This document shows positions 55,985-64,000 of a stretch of DNA of 64,000 nucleotides, in pieces (within the stretch, counting starts at the first letter, position 1; each line of letters opens with the position of its first letter). Both the position numbers and the translations under genes were made by a program. The DNA is from Sipunculus nudus. Its lineage: Eukaryota > Annelida > Sipuncula > Golfingiida > Sipunculidae. Where the stretch lies: NCBI GenBank assembly GCA_026874595.1, contig CM049322.1:31065340-31129339 (forward strand). Direction: 5' to 3'. The notes below the pieces were generated by a model. It ran no database searches, was not told the DNA's origin, and saw nothing but the letters and a program-made list of their open reading frames with translations.

Positions 55985-58690
55985 GTGAGTCGATTTGATT
56001 AAAAATACCTCATTCTGAAAGATTTCTAGTGTTATCTTTCAATGTACTGTATTAGCCGAAAAAGAGTTTCGGTATACTGTTTTTTTTCACATAGGTTCCG
56101 CCGTCTGAGATTATTGGACGGATCTTTCTGAAACCAGGCTTGATCATATGACATCATATGAACTGTTGCGTATAGTTTATTAGTGCGTCTTTTCTAGTGA
56201 CTACATCATATATCTCAGTTTAATGTTTTCGGCTGAAATTGTGTCCATCTTGGATACATTTATCATGTACTTAGGCGTGGTGGCGCCATCTGTGATCTTT
56301 TTAAAGGGCGTCCTTCTGTCTATTTGTTTTGGCTGAAAATCACCCATATCTCATGAGTGCTTCACTGTATATAACTGAAATTTAACATGTCCATACATCA
56401 TGGGTATCTTAATATCGTACACATGCCAGGTGTAGCCACCAACAATTGCTGCAGCATATCGTCCATCCAAAAATCTGAATTGAATGAAAATTATATCTCG
56501 GGAGTGGATGGATATCAGCCTAAAATATGGTTGTCGATCTATCCTGATGCTGCTCATACACAAGGCAAGTGACGCCACCTACAATCATTTATTCGTACAA
56601 AACGTTCAAGCATTTTTCTCAGCAGTGGTTTGATGTATCGGTCTGAAAATTTTGCATGTCCAAAGATCTTTGATAGATCTATCGTGTACACTTGAAGGAT
56701 GTTGCCTATTCCAATAATATTTTTTAGTTTCATCCATACCCGAGTATTTGGATGATTTGGAATCTCGGATGCCACAAATATTGAGGACTGTTACGTCAGG
56801 AGACATTCCGTGCCTCACTTTATGCACGTCTATGTGATTCGGCGAATACTTGTAGTCGCTTGTAGACTGTCAATAATTATTTTAGTCTTGTTTTTATTGC
56901 AAGCGGTATGTACAACAGCTGAGCTACCAACAAAGCCCACACAGCAATGTGTTATGTGAAGCCATTTCACCTACATCCATCCTGAAAACAAATTGAATTT
57001 CCAAATAATGGTGTGTACTTTTTTATAGGCCTGACTTCAAACCAAGATATATTTTTTTTTGTGTCAGCCGCATATATGCTTGCCGATATCCATCGTGATG
57101 TTACGCTTATATTACGCTGAAGATACATTATACCTAGCCGGTTTGAAATATAGTTGAAATTAAACTAGATTTATCGTTTCCCTTTAGAATCCTAATATAG
57201 CTAATATAACTCATGAATATTTCTCAAACGTGACCTTCACTCAATTTAATTCATTAATGTGATCAAAATGTGGAGCATGTAACCAGAAATCGAAACAACG
57301 CGGACGAAACATTACATATTTGAAATATGTGATTATCGTGTAATCAAGTACTCACTGTGAACAAAACTCGTCAATAAGTTCTCATTACAGAGAACTTAAG
57401 ATTCATGAGTCTCAAGACGCATTACATCGATATTTTGGAGAAGGTAACCGCCCCGACTTTTTATACATAGCCTTGACTAGAGGTTCTTTTCATAGGCTCC
57501 CTTTAGAGGTGGGCCAGTCTGGCAACTTCCCATTGGATTATGTATCCTATGTGTTACCCTGGTCAGCTAATCCTGGACTGAACATACTGGCGCCACCGCT
57601 TTCTCCCGGAGAGCCCAACCGTGCTGATCACCTTCATTGCTCTAGTGATGTAACGACTTACAACCTCGACTCGGCTGGTACACGCCCGATATAAGAAAGG
57701 CTCTCGATAAAAAAACTTGTATCATAAATGCTTCGGTCAAACGTTGTTTCGTAACTATTGGGTGAAAGTCTGGCATATTAAAAAGAAAAAACAAAAACAA
57801 AAAAAAAACGCTGTCCCATTTGAACACTTCCTAGTTCATTGGCTAAGTAAGCATACTCGCAAAAAATCGATCACCATAACAGATCGAATCCCTATACGGA
57901 AAGAGTATTACAAATATTGTGTTTATTAATGAAAACAGAACTCGCTTACATAGTTTCCAACCGCGGTGCTTGAAAAGTCAGCTTATCAAAAATGTTCAAT
58001 GATTCAAATCTCTTAATTCACTATTGAGCAGTCAATCTCCTGCTACCCTTTATATGTGTTCATTTTTATTTAAACGTACTGTTGTTATTACATCATTAAC
58101 ATATAATCTCCCACTTAAGGTCGGATTTTTTTTCCACAAAACTCCATAAAGTCAAAACAAACTAACTTAAAATATACAAATAATCTGGACATAAATCTCA
58201 ACCTAATAATTATAGACCAATATAATTTTTAGGTCACTTTCCTATGATTATGGAATTGTATATAAAGAAACTTTTGATGTCACATTTAATGAATCATAAG
58301 CTACTTTCGGTTAGACAATCAGCATACCCATACATATACATATAGACAAATTAGTCAGTGGGCAGAGCATGCCGGAATAAACCTGTCTGTACTTACTCCG
58401 CTCCTTATATATACAAGGTGTGACAAAGGCAATGTCACTAAACGAATAATAGATTTGTTATTATTGCTACAAAATAAAATAGAAAATCGGGTAACTTCCC
58501 ATTTTTTATTGCATTTATATCATTTGTTAAGAAATTCGAAGGATTGGAAAGAAGATTTGTTGAAAAATATGACAAAATGTATTTCCATGAAACAGAAATG
58601 GGGTAACCTACTCCATGCTTTTAAAGAGTAAAGAATTTGAGAATTTGCCGAAGAATATGATTTTAAAGGCGTTTAAATATGTAGCTATGA

Positions 58691-58748
<58 letters not shown>

Positions 58749-58933
58749 AAGTGAAGATAAACAGTGACGCCTTTTAGATAGACTAACTAGCTTATTAACA
58801 CACGAGCTTTCGAAGTACGAAGACTTCTCCGTCAGGTGGTATCTCGTGTGTTAATAAACTAGTTAGTCTATCTTAAAGGCGTCACTGTTTATCTTAAATT
58901 CCGCTTCAACTACAGACTAATACGGCTATTCCA

Positions 58934-59004
<71 letters not shown>

Positions 59005-62000
59005 AAGCGTGAATGCGTATTTCTTCATGGATGTATATATACGTATGTATATATATTTTGATGTATAATGGATCTGGTAAATATTATGTTGATCTGACTC
59101 AACCAGGTAAATCTAAAAATAACATTTTAGTTCTTATTAAATTAAATATTGTTTCCAATATATGGAAAATATATAGATAGAATGAGATATAATTATAATT
59201 GCAGTCAAAATAAATTTTTCTTCACCAATACTCGGTTGGTATCCTCTCGGCAGGAAAACGTCTATATGGTCTATATGCATTGGTCTTTGAAATAGCACAA
59301 ACAAGTAACAAATCAAGCAATTTTAACCTTCTCTTTGTTAAATCAATTTGTTTAATCAATATCTGTCTGTACTTTGTCAGAAAAACTTGAAATACTAATT
59401 TTAAAATTAAATATTGTAATATTGTAAGTGTTCATGTTTATAAACACAAGATTTTAAAATTTTTTTCTTGTTTTGAGGGATGTCAATGATGATAAAGAAC
59501 GATAAAAAAATATCTGGTGACACTGAGACATCCCCAAAAAAGGGGAGAGAAAAAAGCATACATACCCTACAGGTCAACGATAAATGCTGAACATACATTG
59601 GTTGATGACTGACTCGCGTCTAAATACCAACATAAAGTCCGGGCTACCTGCGTTCAGGACATGGAAAAAGGTTTTGATTGTTTAGATCACTCTATAATTC
59701 TTGAAAAGAGTGAGTCAGAAAGAACTTTCCTGGTTTAAGATTTTTATCAATAATAGGATTAAAACGGTCAATAATTTGAACACACTCTCTTTACCCAAAA
59801 TGCTTCACATCGGTGCTCCACAAGGAATCATTTTATGACCTTTTCTGTTCCTTTAAGATGTCAATGACTTTCCCTAATTTGTTAGCTGCAAAAGTGTAAA
59901 TGTATGTTGGTGATACCACCCTCTAATGTAGTTCCGAGTCCATCGGAAAAGCTATCAAGAGCCTTGAGTCAGTCCTGGACAAAGCTGATGAATGGGTCCA
60001 TTGATAAAGATTAGTGATCGATCCAGATAAGGGCAATGTCCTTCTCTTCAACAGAAAAAGACCACACTCTAAAGTTAGGTTCAACGTAAGATTAAATGAT
60101 CAGAATACACCATATATAACGTTGATACACGTTACCGTTACATTCTGTTACTACTGATATTCAAATGTTATCATGGAATACTCCATCCTATCAAACTGAC
60201 TGTCTCAATTTAATTTAATACTAAATAAAAATGTTTGGCCGTTGGCATGCAACTAGTCTAAACTAGAGATGTCTGTGGAGGTAACTTTGTACTCCCGAAA
60301 CTAAACACAGAACAGTACAAAACTTCATTGTCATCCTCGGGAGCTTTTCACTGTAAAAGTCTTGCTTCTTCTCTCCGTGAAGCTACGTCTTTTCGGTCTT
60401 TAAAGAGAATGTTGAAACGCACACTGCCGCAAATTTATTGTCTACTTATTTCCTTTCTGATCTCTTGAATTAAATCGTTTATCTCTGTTTATATACAGAA
60501 TCATTCTTTCAATGTGCATTTTCAGGACAGAATGTGTCTGTGATAGACACCCACATGGTTAAATATGAGACCGGTAGAGTCACCTGCCAGATCAGACATT
60601 CGATTTCATATATTGTAAATGTGGTATGGGAACGGCAGCGGGTCGGTGAGTCATACGCTACTCAAATCTATGTGTACTGGCAAGATAGCGGTATCAAAGT
60701 TCCAGGAGATGACCTGGTTGGGAGATCAGACTACGAACATTTCAATAACGGTAGCAGCACACTGGTCATACACACTGTACGACAGACAGATCAAGCCAAC
60801 TACACCTGCCAGGTGGACTTTGGTGGAATAGTCAAACAAAATAGGGGCCAGGTGTTTGTAGTCAGTGAGTGCTTGTTGTGGAAATCTTCTTCTACTGCTT
60901 TTTCCCAATTTACTACCAAGATGCTTATACTTTGTGAAGTTGTAGATATACACTCCGGCAAAAGTAAATTCTTTTATGTTTTAAAACCTTGCATACCTCA
61001 CCATGGTTTACCTGATATTCATCTTTCTGTCGTCTTTATAAGATAAGATATGATGAGATAAGATACTCTATTGCTATACATACATAATAAAAGTTTTACA
61101 TACAATAGTATTTGTTTTGACTAGCTTGTTGTAAAAAATACACTTAAGAAGAATAAATAAATAAATTCATAAAATTGTATATAACAAATATTTGCCTACA
61201 GATTAGTTTCCCGCAAGGGATCTGTTTAGTTCCCGGATAGCGGACACGTATCTGCTTGTTGGAGTTGTTTATGAACGTGGAAACGATCGAAAACGAGCTT
61301 CAAATTACATTATTTAGAATAGATAGTGTGCTGGGTGATTATAATCTTTAATTAAAGCATTCAATTTCTTAAGCAATCTTTTATGGCAAATGGATTCAAA
61401 AGATTGTTTCCAAGTCCCGATTATCTATATACAGAGACTCTTTTTCCATGTTATACTTTTAGCTATTAGCAAAGAAAAATAGCCATGTGGTCCTTAAATT
61501 TATTTGATTGTTTCTATATTCATTGTATTCGATTAAACCTAAATACTATTGTGGAAATACAACTGGACTGTCAAAAATGTCCCCTACCTTCATAATGTAC
61601 ACGTGCTGTTATGCCATTTCATGCCGAGTTCTGGGTTCTGCCAATCGTTTGATGTATTTGACTTGTAGTTTATTCTCTCTTCCTTCGAAATAGCACATAT
61701 CCAAATTGCTTCAAATCAAAGGTTATTATTTTGTTAATTCAATTTACCCTTCTTCATATGAATACATTCCTACCAAAACTAAAACTAGATCCCAGTGACA
61801 TCGTCTTTTTGAGCAACCGATAGAAAATAATATAATTCTTCAAATGTTCCTCATATAAAAACCATATGTCTTTAATTCAGCCGGTTTTATAGTTTCATAA
61901 TGTGTTAAACGTAAGTAAGACATTTTACTTGCCTGTTATTAAACTTGGTTATATAAGCTATTTGATTCGTCCTGTCCCTTTTCTGCGTCATATGAGCAGA

Positions 62001-63510
62001 ATGAAGCCACCTGATATTACTCCAAGGAGAGTTTCATTTGACACTATTTGACTGCGCGGAGTTCGCCCGCCATCCATTTTGAACACATCCGGGGTTGCCG
62101 GAACACATACTCTTTAGATTACCGTTTATATTCAGTTATAAATGGTTGTAGGCATATTGCGGTTTGTAAAAAAAAGTATATACATATATGCCAATCGAAT
62201 ATTACGTTCTATCAAATTCACATTGTATTTCAAAATATTTTCAAGATAAACTATGCATACGGAGGCCAGGATCCGATTCACATATTTTTCTCTCCATAAT
62301 GTTCACTGACATAGATCACAAGTAAACAACATAACAAAGACAGCCCTTTTAACAACGAATCCTGCGGGCATTTAGAATATGTTATGATGATCCAGATTTT
62401 ACAAATTATATGGTTTCCATTGGCAATACCCTAAATTTATCACAAAATTTCATTAAGATCCGTTCATAAGGGTTGGATAATGTTGCTAATAGACAGATGA
62501 AGTAAGTGACCAAGTAACTAATGAAGATATAAATATTACACATCGTAACCCTGCGGAGTTATTTTTTTACCCCTGCTGCTCAATAGTTTAGTCAAAGGGA
62601 AGCAAATCATTTTAACAGAATTTGCTACATCGGCCATCTGCTGCAAAAAAGAAATATAATACTAAAGGCGTAAAAAACATATTGTGTTTTCACAGGTAAT
62701 AGCTTTATTTTGATAGAAAGACAAAATTGGAAATATTGAAAGAAACCTACGACTTTCCGGTTTAGTTTCAGTCTATGTTATTGGTATACTGAGGAGAACT
62801 ACATTGATTTAAAATGAGAAAACCACTGATTTCATATTCATAGGACGCCTAACAGCACCAGCAATACAAGTGACAATGACCCCTGTTACAGAAGGACAAC
62901 GTGCAGAGTCCACCTGTACACCAGCAGAAAGTGGTGAGACCATCCTTCAATATGCGTTCAGGAGAACGGATGGACAGATGAGTGGTAACATCAACCAGGA
63001 ACAGGGAAGGCTGATTATAGACCCAGCATACAGGAATGATCAGGGAAATTATTCTTGCCGGGTTATAAATGTAGCAGGGCCTTCTCCGTGGAGTAGCGAT
63101 GTCAGACTGGAGGTGGACTGTGAGTATTAACGAGCTTTCACTTTTAATATACATATATACAAGCCTCCTGTAGTGTTAGTGATGATTAACTCAAACTGTT
63201 ATTATCATTTATATACTAGATCCTCCCGACAATGTAAAAATCAGTGTATACGGCAACGGTACCAGCCTGTACTCTGATGATGACATCATACTCACCTGTA
63301 CAGCTGCTGGAGGAAGACCGCTCGCTGAGTCTGTTAGGTGGAACTGTTTAAATGAAGGTAGCGGCGATGGAACGTCGATCCCCGGGGGCAGACAGAATGA
63401 ATTCACCACTAAAGACAAGAAGTCATGGCATGGACAAGTGTGTTCGTGCTCGGCCTGGCAGAGAGGGAACCAAGGCCCTTATACATCAAGTATAACCTTC
63501 ACTGTCTTAT
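55930..63510 (+). CDS. Immunoglobulin-superfamily receptor or secreted protein, 5' part (4 exons seen)
   Basis: Four exons on the + strand join without frame change: 55,930-55,984 (coding part), 60,526-60,864, 62,844-63,119 and 63,220-63,510. They give about 320 residues: a signal peptide, a V-like Ig domain and two short C2/I-like Ig domains. Every junction is phase 1, the normal arrangement for one-domain-per-exon Ig genes, so domains can be duplicated or skipped without frameshift. Donors are GTGAGT, GTGAGT, GTGAGT and GTAAGT. The protein should enter the secretory pathway. Whether it ends in a membrane anchor is unknown because the gene leaves the window at 63,510. Potential N-glycosylation sites appear in each domain (NGS, NYT, NYS, NGT). 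By analogy to this domain type it would be an adhesion or immune-type receptor, but no family is assigned. Intron 1 is 4.5 kb and full of repeats. Confidence 0.85.
56270..56720. repeat. ~140-bp tandem repeat, about four units, in intron 1
   Basis: Blocks 'gtggcgccatct', 'gtgtagccacca', 'gtgacgccacct' and 'gatgttgccta' at about 56,280, 56,430, 56,570 and 56,697 mark units spaced 128-151 bp. 'tttaacatgtcc..atc' and 'tttgcatgtccaaagatc' recur between alternate units. The 'ggcgccacc' phrase is also used in the 40-43 kb array, but the rest differs. Confidence 0.55.
56721..58689. other. Intron 1 sequence, unassigned
   Basis: A short GC-richer patch near 57,470-57,680 carries a 73-codon frame without recognisable motif. 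No Ig exon was found. Confidence 0.4.
58690..58985. mobile_element. Foldback element with (AT)n at both ends
   Basis: Arms 58,752-58,805 and 58,843-58,896 are inverted copies of 54 bp with about three mismatches, separated by a 37-bp loop that contains 'cgaagtacgaagacttc'. The hairpin is bracketed by AT tracts (58,690-58,744 and 58,938-58,982), the second running into (GT)n. The right half, including 'cttcaactacagactaatac' and 'ccacttatat', matches the repeat at 24,745-24,935. The DNA has strong cruciform potential. Confidence 0.8.
59600..60430 (+). pseudogene. Decayed LINE reverse transcriptase in intron 1
   Basis: Scattered + frames give, in order: [17 protein letters not shown] (motif A area, about 59,660), [32 protein letters not shown] (motif B, about 59,803), [14 protein letters not shown] (degenerate motif C, about 59,900), [13 protein letters not shown] and, near the end, [20 protein letters not shown] and [17 protein letters not shown] (60,285-60,420), the usual LINE C terminus. 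Stops and frameshifts are dense. It ends about 100 bp before the first Ig exon and is not part of the host transcript's coding sequence. Confidence 0.75.
60526..60864 (+). CDS. Exon: Ig domain 1 (V-like)
   Basis: The acceptor gcattttcag ends at 60,525 and the donor is gtca|gtgagt at 60,865. The 339 bases are phase 1-1, 113 residues. The domain has the first cysteine in GRVTCQI, the core tryptophan in [17 protein letters not shown], the strand-E phrase [13 protein letters not shown] and the second cysteine in ANYTCQV. 73 residues separate the cysteines, the spacing of V-set domains. The D-x-x-x-Y-x-C signature is present as DQANYTC. Potential N-glycosylation sites are NGS and NYT. It joins the signal-peptide exon in frame. 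A longer open frame past the donor is intronic. Confidence 0.88.
60865..62843. other. Intron 2 of the Ig gene, unassigned
   Basis: AT-rich sequence between consensus splice sites. A few GATAAGATA words at 61,040-61,065. No additional Ig exon or mobile element was recognised. Confidence 0.5.
62844..63119 (+). CDS. Exon: Ig domain 2 (C2/I-like)
   Basis: The acceptor tattcatag ends at 62,843 and the donor is gact|gtgagt at 63,120. The 276 bases are phase 1-1, 92 residues: [65 protein letters not shown]. The cysteines are 46 residues apart. The core tryptophan expected about 10-12 residues after the first cysteine is replaced (QYAFRR), while DQGNYSC is canonical. The reading frame and the G-strand 'WSSDVRLEV' fit an I/C2-set domain. 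Confidence 0.88.
63220..63510 (+). CDS. Exon: Ig domain 3 (C2-like, extra cysteines)
   Basis: The acceptor tatactag ends at 63,219 and the donor is ttat|gtaagt at 63,511. The 291 bases are phase 1-1, 97 residues: [76 protein letters not shown]. Besides the pair TC...SC it has two further cysteines (NC after the core Trp and VC two residues before the final one), which could form a second disulfide. The D-x-x-x-Y-x-C box is replaced by a WHGQVCSC sequence. The PPD start and C2 length recall CD22/nephrin-type repeats, but that is only a resemblance. Confidence 0.85.
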
Positions 63511-64000
63511 GTAAGTATGTCAGGGTCTTAAAACATTAGCCCTGGTAAACTACAGACTTATATTATACAGATACAAGGTCCCTTTCACAACAAAACACAT
63601 ATGAATTATGTACATGCGTAATCATATAAACATATTTATTTGTTGATACATCTGTTTGCCTACTGTTTCACAACTGCATAGATATGTATTTTCAAAATAA
63701 TTATTTTCTTTTGAGTACCATAAGAATACGGACTATCTTAGTGTTTGGGGCTATCAAAGAAGGATTTTCCATGTCATCATTCATTTAAATAATGTGCCTT
63801 ATTTAGCATATATCAGTCTCTTCATGCAAAAATTAACAAAATTGACCTTACCAAACCGTTTAGAAGTGACTGCTTTTATAATCTCACTGAGATTAAGCCC
63901 ATTTCGACAGCAAATTTGTCATAATGTCACATTAACCAAAATGCATGAATTGATTGTTTTGAAATCTGCCATGTCTATTCTACTTGAAGAGTCTAATCTT
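63511..64000. other. Intron 3 of the Ig gene (partial)
   Basis: The sequence begins with GTAAGT and continues AT-rich to the window end without another exon. Further Ig exons or the membrane anchor must lie beyond. Confidence 0.5.

Noticed and set aside
60726-60953. A minus-strand frame overlapping Ig domain 1
   Set aside because: It is antisense to a well-supported exon.

Overview
This is eukaryotic nuclear DNA, most likely from a marine invertebrate and probably a lophotrochozoan such as a mollusc. That is inference. It rests on an AT-rich, intron-bearing sequence with GT..AG exons, long (AT)n tracts, dispersed repeats ending in GGACGG-type motifs, and a mixture of CR1-like, RTE-like, jockey-like and Tx1-like LINEs, a Ty3/gypsy gag and an endonuclease-bearing Helitron (Helentron). 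There is no operon, no rRNA, no convincing functional tRNA gene and no CRISPR array.

The only well-supported host gene is at the right end, on the + strand. It is the 5' part of an immunoglobulin-superfamily secreted or membrane protein: a signal-peptide exon (55,923-55,984) and three Ig-domain exons (60,526-60,864; 62,844-63,119; 63,220-63,510), all joined in phase 1. It runs off the window. About 48 kb upstream on the same strand, a phase-1 exon at 7,388 encodes a transmembrane helix of the kind that follows Ig exons. It is probably the 3' part of a second, upstream receptor gene, so the window may sit between two members of a tandem family.

Left part (1-9 kb): a palindromic MITE, a composite dispersed repeat, a CR1-like fragment, a decayed Helentron (PIF1-type helicase plus EEP endonuclease, minus strand) next to a two-unit tandem repeat, then the lone transmembrane exon. 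9-20 kb: an LTR-like segment, a decayed CR1-like LINE carrying a SINE insertion, more tRNA-derived SINE pieces, a second copy of the composite repeat with its own SINE, and two head-to-head LINE fragments. 20-31 kb: mostly unassigned, with a few short tandem or dispersed repeats and one GC-rich island.

31-40 kb: a nested set. A Ty3/gypsy gag is split by a ~6.1 kb minus-strand Tx1/L1-group LINE with a 17-bp target-site duplication, followed by a jockey-like LINE fragment. 40-49 kb: a satellite-like array of ~160 and ~320 bp units, an isolated inverted unit of the same repeat at 49 kb, GGTCA-rich repeats, a G-rich tract and microsatellites. 52-54 kb: a probable non-autonomous hAT-like element. 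55.9 kb onward: the Ig gene, with a foldback element and a LINE fragment in its first intron.

No gene cluster here looks like a new biochemical system. The points most worth following are the Ig receptor genes, the nested retroelements, the Helentron remnant and the origin of the 320-bp array. All identifications were made by eye from translations and motifs; no database search was possible.
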